Shown: positions 1 through 9,636, counted from the first letter of the stretch. The stretch: DNA of 64,000 bases from MGIIb-O3 sp046710875 (GCA_046710875.1 JBKEHQ010000001.1:16548-80547); one strand, 5' to 3'. The notes: generated by a model from the letters alone, not told the origin. A program made the numbers and translations.

Positions 1-1
1 T

Positions 2-3000
2 GATGATCGCAGCATCAGTATTCTAGCAGGGCAGCAAGAAAATCATTTATTATATTGGGATTCAAGTGAGTATACATCTGGCGTATCTCTAATAGCATCT
101 TGGGTAATCAATTCTGATGAATCTGACTCTGATGCATCAAATGATAATTACATACTATCCAATATAAATATTTACGATATAGAAGATGCTTCAATTTTGA
201 CAACCACGCTTCCAACTGGTGAAAATCCTCTAGTAAGGGCCACTTGGTCAGGAACTATTTCAGTCGCCAATACAGGTACATTGCCTGTGGACGTCACAGC
301 ACTTTTATCTCTGACATCTACACTTGGCGGGGATCCTGTTCCTATATCCTCAACAACAGTACAACCCCCAGTCGGTAGTTTATCCAATCCTGCGCCAATA
401 ACAGATATTGATATCACGTTTGATGGAACGGCTCTTGAAGGCGAATATATATTATCAGGAATTGTTGAAGTAGTGGGTGCAAATGGGAATACAGATACGA
501 TAACAATATCTTCAGTACAAGTTGAGTTTACCTCACTAAGGGCAATACTATCTACGCCAATTAATAGAAATATTGATCCAGGTCAGAATACTTCACTTTC
601 CTTTTTATTACAAAATTCCGGAAATCAAACTGATTCTTTTACTGTAACTCAATCCAACTTATCTGGTTGGGCTAATGTCGCTCCAGAAATATATTCTGAA
701 TCTAATCCTTTAGTATTGGCATCAGGGGCTGCTAGCATCATACAAATTTCAGTATCTGTCCCAGCGAATGCTGCTATATCAGAATCTGATAGAATAACCA
801 TTATCGTTCACAGTATCGGAAATCAATATGATTTGACAAGTAGCGCCGTTGTGATGGCTGGAGAATTATATGAGGGCACTATGATACAATCTAGTGGCAA
901 TGCTAAAGGTGATAATTATGTTGACATTGCACCAGGAATTGCTAATAGTGTTACAATTGATTATGTACTAAACAATACCGGTACAGCACCATCTCAATAT
1001 GATATCAATGTAGGTATGTTGGAAGCAACTCCGTATTGGTCAATCGATGCTCCCGTTGAATTAACTAATTTATTACTTCCAGGCGAAAACATAACCATTC
1101 CTGTTACAATAACTCTTCCAGAATTAGAAATGCCAATCCTATCTTCATGGAAAATAGACGCAGACATATTATTGCATCTTAGAGTCCAAGCCACACCTCT
1201 ATCTGGAGGTATAAGTATAATAGCAACAACCTATATTACAGTTTTACCAATTGTAATAATTGATTTTGAGATAGAAGATGCAGAGCGCTGCTATGATGAA
1301 GGACAAACTGAATGGTTTTGCATCGAAGATGTTCTCGAAGAAGAAGTATTAGGGGCCTCAGTAATCAGAATTGTAGATTTCCAAATTCAGGCTAAACATA
1401 ACCTCGATGCTACAGGCCAAGGAAGTGCAGTTGTAAATTTAGACTATCTTGAAACTTTTACGCCTGCTGTGACAGGGTCTACTCCATTTGAGTACATGAG
1501 ATGGAATGTTGGCATCACGCCTCAGCAACTAGAACTAAATATCGGAGAAACAGGATATGGACAAATAGCAATTTCATCTACATTTAATACAAACTTCCCA
1601 TATCCTGCAGCAGGCGAATATAAAATTGACATCAATGCTTCAACCACGTTTTCTGTTTCAGATTTTAATGGAAATACGCCATTAACTTCTGTCAATGAAA
1701 CTACATTTAAGTTTGATATAATGGAGTTAGAAGATGCAGAGTTAGCATTAAAATCTAGGGGAACGGGATCTCCTGGAACTTCTATTACAGCCGAAATGAC
1801 TTTGACTAATATGGGAAATTCTCCTAACACATTTAATGTTAGTTACATTAGTGAGCCAGGGTGGACTATAACAGTCACTAACCCTGGAACTATTAAATCA
1901 AGATTAGACTCGTTTCAAAGTCCATCTTCTACTTTTTCCAAAGATTTCATTGTTAATGCCGTACCGCCAGCAACTGCAAGTGCAGATAAAATTCACACAA
2001 TCTGGATATATGTGACTTCAATTGGTGATCCTGAAAATTATCTTGCTTATGCTACAGCAGAATTCAAGTTAGATGAACTTATAGATGCAGAGTTAAACTC
2101 TGGTTCTTCAGTAGCAATATTGGATAGATTAGGTACATCAACTATAATGTTTGAATTAAATAATACAGGAAATTCAAACCAAACTTTTGATTTAAAACTT
2201 GAAAATTCTGATGATAATTATCTTCAGGTTTCTTTCTCGGAAGATGACACAGAAATTGAAACCGAAAAAAGTATGATTGTAAACTCAGGAAATACCGCAA
2301 TAGTTAGAGTTTATTCTAAAACATCCAATGATGCAAGAGCCGACGAATCTAGGTCATTTGACTTAATATTAATAAATAATAATTCTGAATTAGATAGAAA
2401 AACAATGTCTGTAACTGTTAATCCTGATCATGCACTAACTCTCCAAGGAAGTACTACATTTTTTGCTCAGCCAGGTACAGAAATTCAAACATCTTTCAAT
2501 TTAATTAATTTAGGAAATTTATTAGAAACAAATGTCTCATTTAATCCTATTTTGCCAGAAGCCTCCACATCGGGAATCTGGAACTTCGAAACACTAGAAA
2601 ATCTAACAATATCTCCTGGCTCAGATAATAGCATTGAAATAATTATGAATATTAGTTTACCGAATATTGGTCCAAACGTAATGTTAGAAGCAGGAGCAAC
2701 TTATACTATCCCAATTCAAATATTTTCATACGACTTCACTCAATTTAATGGTGATTATCTAATACTTGGATCAATAACTCTTGTAGTTACTATAGAGCCA
2801 TATTTTGAATTAGATATAGCTTCATCATTTGAAAGTATGATGCTTATTCCGGGACAAACTAGGACATTTGAATATACAGTTGAAAATTCAGGAAATGCTC
2901 CAGCTTCAGTTAATGTGAACTATAACCTTGCAGTATCCGATCCCTCAAGATGGCGAGTATCGTTATCAGGCTTAAGCACTTCATTCATTATTCCAATTGC

Positions 3001-4642
3001 AGAAACATACTCTATATCTATGGAAATAACGCCAATTGCATCAGACCATTATGTTGGTGAATCAGGATTTTTTGATATTATTTTTTCCTCTTCAGATGAT
3101 TCTGAAGAAACACAAGCTTACAGTACATTAGTTGAAATCGTCAGAATCCAGACAGATATCGACGTTATTGTTGATCCAGGCTCATCTGGAGAAGAAGATG
3201 GACTACTTCCCTGCGCAAATACAGTTGATACATCCATTACCGAAAGGTGTCGGATTTATAGAATACCTTGGATGCATGTTCCTTATTTGGGATCAACAGA
3301 TGAAACGCCTGTAAATTATACTTTAACGGCCTTAGAAATTCAACGACATATTGACGGATCAGCGTATCCAGATTCAACTTGGAACTTTTATGTTGAAGAT
3401 ACAATTCTTCTTTCAACAGTAGGTTTTAGTGTAAATTCTGAATTAGTAAAACCTTATGATACAGGATCAAAATTTGACTTAATATTCATAATTCCTCCAA
3501 CAGAGGAACTAGCACCTGGGGACGGGTGGTCAATAACATTCAGACTACAGAATCCAAATGAGCCCAATAGTAGAGATTACTGGACAGATTTTACTGTAGA
3601 CATAGTTACTACTACTACCTCTGATCCAAAAATAAAAGATATATTTTTTACTAATGGGGCAATAATTGAGGGAACTACTACAACCTTGATAGTCCAAGTT
3701 ATGAATGCTGGCGATGCAATTATGCCACTTGGTGCCGAAGTTCAAGTATCTTGTAATGGTAAATATTTAGATTCCTTTAACTCAGGAACACAAGTAGTAC
3801 CAGTTCTTGTATCTCAACAATCATTTAATTCAACTTGGCAAATAAGTGCTAAATCTATACCATGGTGGTCTACATCAGAGACATTAAGATGTACTGCAGA
3901 ATTAACTGGTACAGCTGTCGAAGTAAAAGGTAATCATATTGACAACGACTTAAGATCAGAGGATTTAACGATAGATTCTTGGGCTCCTCCTAAATATAAA
4001 TTAAAAGTTGGATCAAATGAAATCGGCATATCTATTTCAATTTTTATATCAATAATATTACTACTAGGGAGTTTATATTTCTACAGGAATGGAGTGAAAG
4101 ATTTCACTCCTTCATATGTTCATTTGTCTTCTTACATGTTTTCTGCAGGATTAGGTGCACTAGCATTAACTAATCTTTTTAACCTTCTACCTTTAATCTG
4201 CGCAATTCTAGCCATTCTTGGTTCTATAAAAATTGCATGGACTAGCTCATCTGAAGTACAAGCAATATATAATGATAAGAAGAAATCACTTACTGGCGCT
4301 AGAGCAACAATTTCAAATCATGATATCCAAATAAAGAAAACTATTAAGGAATTAAGAGCAATTATATCATGTTCGCCACTGATCCTATTACTAATAATGA
4401 TATTAAATCCTAATTTAACTATAGATAGTAGTAATACTGGTTTACTTGGTTTGATAATATTTGTTTTAGTATCTCCAATATTTATTCACATAGTTCTTCG
4501 ATATCTTGATAAATCATATAATAAAATATATTCACAACTTGGCCAACTTGAATTAAGGGCGATGAAAATAAAGAAAATCCTCGCTTCTCAGAACAGCTCG
4601 AATAGATTTCAACCCAAAAATCGTATAGGAGGTCCAGAATAG
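2..4642 (+). CDS. Giant cell-surface protein with Ig-like repeats, C-terminal part (5' end outside window)
   Basis: The frame is open from base 2, with no stop before the TAG at 4640-4642, so the gene begins outside the window; the TTG at 197 is an internal leucine codon. About 1,300 residues are tandem beta-sandwich-like modules with recurring patterns such as PGQ/PGS, NxGN and a following F/V-rich strand, as in CARDB or COG1470-type Ig-like repeats. Four or five hydrophobic segments (about 4022-4084, 4132-4240, 4363-4407, 4444-4497) and a Lys/Arg-rich tail follow. I infer a large extracellular stalk or adhesin anchored at its C-terminus. It is coupled to the next gene (TAG directly followed by ATG) and lies just upstream of the archaellum operon. 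Exact function is unknown. Confidence 0.85.
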   Translation, partial: DDRSISILAGQQENHLLYWDSSEYTSGVSLIASWVINSDESDSDASNDNYILSNINIYDIEDASILTTTLPTGENPLVRATWSGTISVANTGTLPVDVTALLSLTSTLGGDPVPISSTTVQPPVGSLSNPAPITDIDITFDGTALEGEYILSGIVEVVGANGNTDTITISSVQVEFTSLRAILSTPINRNIDPGQNTSLSFLLQNSGNQTDSFTVTQSNLSGWANVAPEIYSESNPLVLASGAASIIQISVSVPANAAISESDRITIIVHSIGNQYDLTSSAVVMAGELYEGTMIQSSGNAKGDNYVDIAPGIANSVTIDYVLNNTGTAPSQYDINVGMLEATPYWSIDAPVELTNLLLPGENITIPVTITLPELEMPILSSWKIDADILLHLRVQATPLSGGISIIATTYITVLPIVIIDFEIEDAERCYDEGQTEWFCIEDVLEEEVLGASVIRIVDFQIQAKHNLDATGQGSAVVNLDYLETFTPAVTGSTPFEYMRWNVGITPQQLELNIGETGYGQIAISSTFNTNFPYPAAGEYKIDINASTTFSVSDFNGNTPLTSVNETTFKFDIMELEDAELALKSRGTGSPGTSITAEMTLTNMGNSPNTFNVSYISEPGWTITVTNPGTIKSRLDSFQSPSSTFSKDFIVNAVPPATASADKIHTIWIYVTSIGDPENYLAYATAEFKLDELIDAELNSGSSVAILDRLGTSTIMFELNNTGNSNQTFDLKLENSDDNYLQVSFSEDDTEIETEKSMIVNSGNTAIVRVYSKTSNDARADESRSFDLILINNNSELDRKTMSVTVNPDHALTLQGSTTFFAQPGTEIQTSFNLINLGNLLETNVSFNPILPEASTSGIWNFETLENLTISPGSDNSIEIIMNISLPNIGPNVMLEAGATYTIPIQIFSYDFTQFNGDYLILGSITLVVTIEPYFELDIASSFESMMLIPGQTRTFEYTVENSGNAPASVNVNYNLAVSDPSRWRVSLSGLSTSFIIPIAETYSISMEITPIASDHYVGESGFFDIIFSSSDDSEETQAYSTLVEIVRIQTDIDVIVDPGSSGEEDGLLPCANTVDTSITERCRIYRIPWMHVPYLGSTDETPVNYTLTALEIQRHIDGSAYPDSTWNFYVEDTILLSTVGFSVNSELVKPYDTGSKFDLIFIIPPTEELAPGDGWSITFRLQNPNEPNSRDYWTDFTVDIVTTTTSDPKIKDIFFTNGAIIEGTTTTLIVQVMNAGDAIMPLGAEVQVSCNGKYLDSFNSGTQVVPVLVSQQSFNSTWQISAKSIPWWSTSETLRCTAELTGTAVEVKGNHIDNDLRSEDLTIDSWAPPKYKLKVGSNEIGISISIFISIILLLGSLYFYRNGVKDFTPSYVHLSSYMFSAGLGALALTNLFNLLPLICAILAILGSIKIAWTSSSEVQAIYNDKKKSLTGARATISNHDIQIKKTIKELRAIISCSPLILLLIMILNPNLTIDSSNTGLLGLIIFVLVSPIFIHIVLRYLDKSYNKIYSQLGQLELRAMKIKKILASQNSSNRFQPKNRIGGPE

Positions 4643-5686
4643 ATGGCTGGTAAAAAAAATGAGATTTCATCGAATTCTGGGGGCGCCGAAGCAACATTAA
4701 AGATGTTAAATTTCATAGATGACGAGTCTAAAAAAATTCAACATACTATTTGGAAAAACAGGCCGTTAAGGGCTAATAAAATGCTGAAAAAATTAACAAA
4801 AGAAGCAAATTTTCTCGAAGATCAAGTATTGGGCTTGTCACGATCGTTATCTTCTTTATCTAAGCAATTAGATGAATTAGAAGAATTGAATGAAGATGAT
4901 CTTAATGCCTCAGAATATGTTTCTTTAGGTTTACAATTTTTAAGAGAGGGTAACTGGGGAGCTGCAGCAGATTCTGTCGAAAAAGCAATTGCTGCTTTAG
5001 GACCAAAAGGACTAGATAGATCATTGTCTATTATTAATAGACATTTGAATGAATTAGGAGATTTGAGCGATTCAGAAGAAGTAACTCTTAATTTAATCAG
5101 AGAAGCACGAAAGAAATTAGCAAATGGTGATTTTACAGCTGCAACTGATGCGTTTGAAAGAGCAATTAGCGTACTTGGTTCCGTACCTACAGGAGAGGCG
5201 TTAAGTCCATTTCTTGTTAATCATTTTTTCCTTTCATTAGAGGCTAAGTGGCCTGAAAAAACTAACAATGGATTAATGGTAATTAGTATTGAAAATTTAG
5301 GTGAAAATAATATTTCTCCTATGAGAATGTCTTTACCAACTCCTCTTGGATGGATAGCAAATCCTAAGATGACGGAAATACCAGAAATTCCTCCTGAAGG
5401 ATTCATCGAAATTGGTGTTGAAATTAAATCATCTGGGTCATTTAGCGCAGATAAAATGTTAGGTAGAAACTTAGCTATAACAACTGGATATTTAGCAAAC
5501 TATGGAGATTTAAAAGTTCAAATCAGAGTCGAAAATAGAACATTAAGAAATATGGAAGGCATTGTACTGGATCCTTGGTTACCTGAAGGATTTGAAGCGA
5601 TTAGATTGCCATTTGTACAAAATTTAGGCCCAGGACAAAAATGTAATTTAGAAGTAGATATTCTGAATGTTGGAAATAATAGTTAA
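4643..5686 (+). CDS. Cytosolic helical-repeat protein with C-terminal beta domain, unknown function
   Basis: The start codon abuts the stop of the surface-protein gene, with an AGGAGGT ribosome-binding site at 4627-4633, so the two are translationally coupled. The 347-residue product has no signal peptide or membrane segment. Residues about 10-75 are charged and coiled-coil-like. Residues about 85-180 contain two similar TPR-like helical hairpins (LREGNWGAAADSVEKAI and LANGDFTAATDAFERAI). Residues about 190-347 are beta-rich, with NxGxNNI and NVGNNS patterns like the Ig-like modules of its neighbour. I do not recognise the family. A cytosolic assembly or scaffolding partner of the neighbouring membrane protein is an inference from coupling only. 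An about 80-base spacer separates it from the archaellin genes. Confidence 0.85.
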   Translation: MAGKKNEISSNSGGAEATLKMLNFIDDESKKIQHTIWKNRPLRANKMLKKLTKEANFLEDQVLGLSRSLSSLSKQLDELEELNEDDLNASEYVSLGLQFLREGNWGAAADSVEKAIAALGPKGLDRSLSIINRHLNELGDLSDSEEVTLNLIREARKKLANGDFTAATDAFERAISVLGSVPTGEALSPFLVNHFFLSLEAKWPEKTNNGLMVISIENLGENNISPMRMSLPTPLGWIANPKMTEIPEIPPEGFIEIGVEIKSSGSFSADKMLGRNLAITTGYLANYGDLKVQIRVENRTLRNMEGIVLDPWLPEGFEAIRLPFVQNLGPGQKCNLEVDILNVGNNS

Positions 5687-5711
5687 TGTCCATAGATATC
5701 CTATTAATTTC

Positions 5712-5740
5712 TAATAACCGTTCACATATCCTGTATATGC
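5712..5740 (+). promoter_or_regulatory. Possible archaellin operon promoter
   Basis: The spacer before the first archaellin holds the 11-mer TAATAACCGTT (5712-5722) and a TATA-like TGTATATGC (5732-5740). The TATA-like element lies about 25-33 bases upstream of the ATG at 5765, the distance expected for a leaderless or short-leader archaeal transcript. The same 11-mer occurs upstream of the cyclophilin gene (19363-19373). Inferred from sequence pattern only. Confidence 0.3.
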
Positions 5741-5764
5741 AATAATTATACATTAACATCATAA

Positions 5765-6451
5765 ATGATAACTCGCCAGAAAGGTCTGATGATGCGTACT
5801 AACAACCATGAAATTATAGCAAACCGTAGTCGATACGATGAGCAAGGATCTATCGGTATTGGAGCAATGATTGTTTTCATTGCACTAATTTTAGTAGCTG
5901 CTGTTGCATCTACTGTTATTATCAAGACTGCTGAAGAATTACAAGATAGGGCTGAGAAAACTGGTGACGATACTCGTGATCAAATATCAGGTAAATTATT
6001 AGTTACAGATGCATATATTGCATCAATCGATGTGGATGGCCCAGATGGCGTCGCTGCTAATGCGGATGACGTAAATGCAGTAAAATCAATTGTAGTGATT
6101 GCAAAATTAGCATCCGGTTCTGATAATACTCTTCCATCAAACATGCAGTGGTTCGTAGTATGCAATAACGGCGGAACCTATGCTGACGCCACAGATTCAA
6201 TTGAAGAAACTGATTCAGATTTAGGATTGTCAGCAAGGGCTGCTGATGCATCATTATCATCAGGGCAACAATTTGCGTTCACAATGAATCTAGGAAATAC
6301 AGGGGATGTAGCCCCTGACAATTTAGGGAACTGCATGGATGCTGCATTAGTAGGTACTTCTTTGTCTGTTACTTTAAATGTTGAAGGCGGAGGAGACACT
6401 CGCCTAGATCTTGAAATCGAAGAAGTTTCCGTAGGGAGTAAGTTAATTTAA
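5765..6451 (+). CDS. arlB: Archaellin (major archaellum filament protein), copy 1
   Basis: This is a type IV pilin-like structural subunit of the archaellum filament. The N-terminus has a class III signal peptide: a basic leader, then QG before SIGIGAMIVFIALILVA, the conserved hydrophobic assembly helix, followed by an amphipathic helix with TAEELQDRAEKTG. Cleavage is predicted after the Gly of EQG. The rest is a variable acidic beta domain ending in LNVEGGGDTRLDLEIE, typical of the archaellin C-terminal strand. The start is uncertain: ATG at 5765 gives a long leader, while ATGs at 5789 and 5792 are preceded by AGAAAGG and give a more usual leader. It is the first gene of the cluster, 15-30 bases before a second archaellin. 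Its first 175 bases of mature coding sequence are almost identical to that copy. Confidence 0.93.
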   Translation: MITRQKGLMMRTNNHEIIANRSRYDEQGSIGIGAMIVFIALILVAAVASTVIIKTAEELQDRAEKTGDDTRDQISGKLLVTDAYIASIDVDGPDGVAANADDVNAVKSIVVIAKLASGSDNTLPSNMQWFVVCNNGGTYADATDSIEETDSDLGLSARAADASLSSGQQFAFTMNLGNTGDVAPDNLGNCMDAALVGTSLSVTLNVEGGGDTRLDLEIEEVSVGSKLI

Positions 6452-6481
6452 GGATTATGAAAATTAATGGAGGCAAAGATT

Positions 6482-7162
6482 ATGAATTACGAACTAATTA
6501 ATACAACAAAAAATGACGAAAAGGGATCGATTGGTATTGGAGCAATGATTGTTTTCATTGCACTAATTTTAGTAGCTGCTGTTGCATCTACTGTTATTAT
6601 CAAGACTGCTGAAGAATTACAAGATAGGGCTGAAAAAACTGGTGACGATACTCGTGATCAGATATCAGGTAAATTATTAGTTACAGATGCATATATTGGA
6701 GCTGATTGCACCTATGCAGCCAGCGCCTTTGATGTTGATTGTGTTGATGCAGATGATGCAGTTAGAGCTGCATCTGCTGATAATGATATTGATATGATTA
6801 TAGTAATAGCCAAGCTTGCATCAGGTTCTGATAATACGCTTCCAGTTTCTATGAGTTACACAATAGCATGCGATGATGGTACCGGGACCTTCACTACTGA
6901 CCACTCTTTGCTATCTTCAACTGAGGCTGATGCCGATGCACTCCATGATGCAGATATTAGAACAATGGGTGATGTAGACATCCTTGATACAACATCTCTT
7001 TCATCCGGAGAGCAATTCAAATTTACTATCCACACAACCAATTGTGATGCTGCAGCTGTTGTAGGGGGATCATTATCTCTTACACTAAATGTTGAAGGCG
7101 GTGGAGACACACGTCTAGATTTGGAAATCGAAACTATTGCCATTGGAGATAAACTCATCTGA
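6482..7162 (+). CDS. arlB: Archaellin (major archaellum filament protein), copy 2
   Basis: This is a second archaellin with the same architecture: short leader ending in DEKG, the hydrophobic helix beginning SIGIGAMIV, and a beta domain closing with LNVEGGGDTRLDLEIE. I chose ATG 6482 because TGGAGG at 6469-6474 sits at ribosome-binding distance from it; the longer frame from ATG 6467 would overlap that site. The central domain differs from copy 1 and contains several Cys residues (ADCTYAASAFDVDCVDADD, IACDDG, TTNCDAAA) that could form disulfides on the cell surface. The cleaving enzyme is probably encoded at the end of this cluster. Confidence 0.93.
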   Translation: MNYELINTTKNDEKGSIGIGAMIVFIALILVAAVASTVIIKTAEELQDRAEKTGDDTRDQISGKLLVTDAYIGADCTYAASAFDVDCVDADDAVRAASADNDIDMIIVIAKLASGSDNTLPVSMSYTIACDDGTGTFTTDHSLLSSTEADADALHDADIRTMGDVDILDTTSLSSGEQFKFTIHTTNCDAAAVVGGSLSLTLNVEGGGDTRLDLEIETIAIGDKLI

Positions 7163-7215
7163 GAGTATTTCCTAAAGTTATGTCTCAAGGAGATTATGAC
7201 TATGGAGGATAAAAA

Positions 7216-8025
7216 ATGGGCCTTTTTGATAACCTACCCTTCAGCGGCCTAGGTACAGATGGAGATATGACCAAACGTTTAGACCGCGTTGCAAAGCTTT
7301 CTATTGAGCAAGTGGATATTCCCTCTGAGTTTAGGCCTACCGATTTAGAAGCTTGGTTATTTGCTCCTGCTGGTACTAGAGTAGGAATTCTTGGAGAGCC
7401 ACAAGGAAATAATCAATCTGAATTGACGCCAGAACTTGTTGAATTAATCAAGGACAGATTCGAAAGATTAGAAACTGCACTAGATTTAATGGAAACTAAC
7501 ATTAAAATCACTCAACAACAAACAGCGGAAATGGCTGGAGCATCACTCGGGAGTAGCCCTATATCTGAATCATCAGATATGATTCATAGCGTAAATTCAG
7601 ATGGAGAAGTTGTGAGTAAACCTGTACCTACAATATCTACAGATGATCCTATATTTGGTTCACATCAAAATTCAGGTGGACCTGGTTTACTAGATTTGTA
7701 TGAAGCCCAATCATTAGCAGTAAATCCATTCCTAAGGGCAAGTGATGCTGGAGAATTATTGTCAGGACCACAAATTGACTCTGCAAAATTAGCTGCATTA
7801 TTACTTGATAATATGTCGGGGGCAGATTCATTGAGATTCATAAAAAATGCAGGGGCATCCGGAATTCTTACTAGTAATGAACAAGACTCACTTTCAGCAA
7901 TAGTTTCTCTGGCAGAACCGGGCGAAAAATCAGAAGGACCACCTTCTTTGTCAAATCGCAACCTCCTTACCTTTGCCGCTATGATTGATGCTTGGAGGGT
8001 TCAACTATCTCAAAAGGAGGTATAA
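7216..8025 (+). CDS. Probable ArlC/D/E-like archaellum accessory protein
   Basis: A 269-residue soluble protein lies exactly where euryarchaeal archaellum operons carry the fused or separate arlC, arlD and arlE genes, which link the motor to the chemotaxis adaptor. ATG 7216 has a GGAGG site at about 7204-7208. The N-terminal third is acidic with a predicted helix (LVELIKDRFERLETALDLMET) resembling the coiled coil of ArlC-like proteins. A Ser-rich linker follows, and the last about 100 residues form a helical domain (SAKLAALLLDNMSGADSLRFI, then LLTFAAMIDAW). That segment loosely resembles the ArlD/E C-terminal domain. The assignment rests mainly on position; residue-level similarity is weak by eye. 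Confidence 0.6.
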   Translation: MGLFDNLPFSGLGTDGDMTKRLDRVAKLSIEQVDIPSEFRPTDLEAWLFAPAGTRVGILGEPQGNNQSELTPELVELIKDRFERLETALDLMETNIKITQQQTAEMAGASLGSSPISESSDMIHSVNSDGEVVSKPVPTISTDDPIFGSHQNSGGPGLLDLYEAQSLAVNPFLRASDAGELLSGPQIDSAKLAALLLDNMSGADSLRFIKNAGASGILTSNEQDSLSAIVSLAEPGEKSEGPPSLSNRNLLTFAAMIDAWRVQLSQKEV

Positions 8026-8029
8026 AATA

Positions 8030-8434
8030 ATGGCCGGATCAAGCATTGCTGGAATGATAGTTGGAACTGTTTTTATTGTAATTTTTGCTTCTGCCACTGT
8101 AACAATGGTCGATAATATCAATAAAGCCCAGCAGGCAACAGAAGTTAATTTACCAGATCCTGAAATTAACTTAGACTTAGCTACTTGGACTGATGGAACA
8201 CTAGTATTAACAATTAGTAATGTCGGCTCAGAAACAATTTCTGTAAACCATATTTATTTCTCTCTTGATGGAGGTACGCCATTATCTATTGGAGACTCTT
8301 CACTTGCTTTAGATTCAACAGGTTCTCTCTTTCCAGGAGAAACTATTTTTGTTACACAAACTGGAGTCACGCCCGCTCCTACGGATGCATTACTAGTAGC
8401 GTTTGAATACTCCTCATCTGTTGAAGTGACATAG
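8030..8434 (+). CDS. arlF: Archaellum stator-like protein ArlF
   Basis: The 134-residue product has one N-terminal hydrophobic helix (SIAGMIVGTVFIVIFASA) followed by a single beta-sandwich domain, the architecture of ArlF, whose exposed domain binds the S-layer or another surface component and helps anchor the motor. ATG 8030 follows AAAGGAGGT by an ideal distance; the frame also runs open upstream to 7985, but that start would overlap the previous gene and lacks such a site. It is followed by arlG after 12 bases. The short domain shows the VSNVGSETISV-like strand pattern seen in this family. ArlF versus ArlG is decided from order and size. Confidence 0.82.
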   Translation: MAGSSIAGMIVGTVFIVIFASATVTMVDNINKAQQATEVNLPDPEINLDLATWTDGTLVLTISNVGSETISVNHIYFSLDGGTPLSIGDSSLALDSTGSLFPGETIFVTQTGVTPAPTDALLVAFEYSSSVEVT

Positions 8435-8446
8435 GGGAGTGAGAGC

Positions 8447-8935
8447 ATGGGTGATGGGCCGTCGGAATTAATTATGTTAACTACAGGATTGTTAGTTGCC
8501 ACCATAGTTTCTTCATTACTATTATCAACATGGGGCAGTATATCCCAAGGGCTTGACAATCAAGGTGATCAAGAACTTATGGATGCTAAAACGCGAGCTT
8601 CCATTATTAATAATCCAGCCTCAGTATTGTGGGATGAAGATGCCACAGATTCAGATGTTAAAACATCAATATTTGTACAAAACTCTGGTAAAACAACTCT
8701 AAATATTGACTCTACCTATATTGTGATCGGAGGTGTTATGATGACAATAGAATCATCAGCCGGCTCTCCAGTAATATGGTCTGTAGGCGAAGTGGTAGAA
8801 TTTGAAATTAAAGTTGATAATGCGGTGTTTGATCCTACAGTTGAAACTGAATATATTCTAAATATTGGAGTAACATCAGCATTAACATCACCTTCGGGAA
8901 CTTATAGTGCAGCAGAGGTGATCAGACTTGTCTGA
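8447..8935 (+). CDS. arlG: Archaellum stator-like protein ArlG
   Basis: The 162-residue product starts with GDGPSELI and a hydrophobic helix (MLTTGLLVATIVSSLLLSTW), followed by a beta-sandwich domain with the FVQNSGKTTLNI strand pattern. ArlG forms a filament capped by ArlF and tethers the archaellum motor to the envelope. Upstream AGGGGAG supports ATG 8447. The 3' end overlaps the start of arlH by eight bases, so translation is probably coupled. Position between arlF and arlH agrees with the euryarchaeal gene order. Confidence 0.85.
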   Translation: MGDGPSELIMLTTGLLVATIVSSLLLSTWGSISQGLDNQGDQELMDAKTRASIINNPASVLWDEDATDSDVKTSIFVQNSGKTTLNIDSTYIVIGGVMMTIESSAGSPVIWSVGEVVEFEIKVDNAVFDPTVETEYILNIGVTSALTSPSGTYSAAEVIRLV

Positions 8936-9620
8936 AGAGGATGGATTCGATTTTGGAATCATTCAGGATAGCCTAGCAAATAGTATGGGGGCTTCAATTC
9001 CAAATCGATCAATCGGTATAATAAGCGGAGGGATTGGTGCAGGTAAAAGTTTAATATGTCAAAGATTAGCATTCGGATTTGTACAAAATGGGGCCAAAGT
9101 AGCATATGTTACAACGGAGCTAACGACCAGAGGTTGGTTAGAGCAAGTTGCTAGCATTGGTTACGATATGGATAAGCGAATAGATGAAGGTAATTTTTTA
9201 TTAATATCTAGTTTCGGAGTTATTGCTGAAGAAATTCAAGAACAAGTATCTCTAACTGATATTTTGAATTCTCCAGGTTTACTAGAAGCGGAAATAATAA
9301 TAATAGATCGTGCATCTCAAATACTAGCCCACGAAACAAATGCACATTTATTACTTTCACAATTAAGAAAATTTAATTCTTCAGGTAGAACAGTATTACT
9401 TACAATGGACAAAGAAGAAATTGATTTAAGATTACTAAGAGAAATAAAGAATTCTGCCGAAGTAGTTTTAGATTTAGAGACAGCAACTATTGGCGGAGAC
9501 ATCGTTAGAACAATAGCCGTGACTCGTTTTTTACGAGCTGCGGGTCCGACACAAGGAAGGATAGGCTGGAAAGTAATGCCTCAGATGGGCTTTATAGTAG
9601 ATATTACTGCAGTCAGTTAA
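8928..9620 (+). CDS. arlH: Archaellum motor KaiC-like ATPase ArlH
   Basis: ArlH is a RecA/KaiC-family nucleotide-binding protein that docks on the ArlI ring and regulates assembly and rotation. The 230-residue product carries a Walker A motif GGIGAGKS at residues 34-41 and a Walker B-like hydrophobic strand EIIIIDRAS near residue 122. The length matches the family. The start is a TTG at 8928, supported by GAGGTGAT at 8915-8922 and by overlap with the arlG stop. The next gene is arlI, its interaction partner. Confidence 0.93.
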   Translation: MSEEDGFDFGIIQDSLANSMGASIPNRSIGIISGGIGAGKSLICQRLAFGFVQNGAKVAYVTTELTTRGWLEQVASIGYDMDKRIDEGNFLLISSFGVIAEEIQEQVSLTDILNSPGLLEAEIIIIDRASQILAHETNAHLLLSQLRKFNSSGRTVLLTMDKEEIDLRLLREIKNSAEVVLDLETATIGGDIVRTIAVTRFLRAAGPTQGRIGWKVMPQMGFIVDITAVS

Positions 9621-9636
9621 TTAAAGGGGGGAAATT

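Noticed and set aside
197..4642. TTG 197 as a gene start
   Set aside because: The frame is open back to base 2 with similar composition, so the gene begins upstream of the window.
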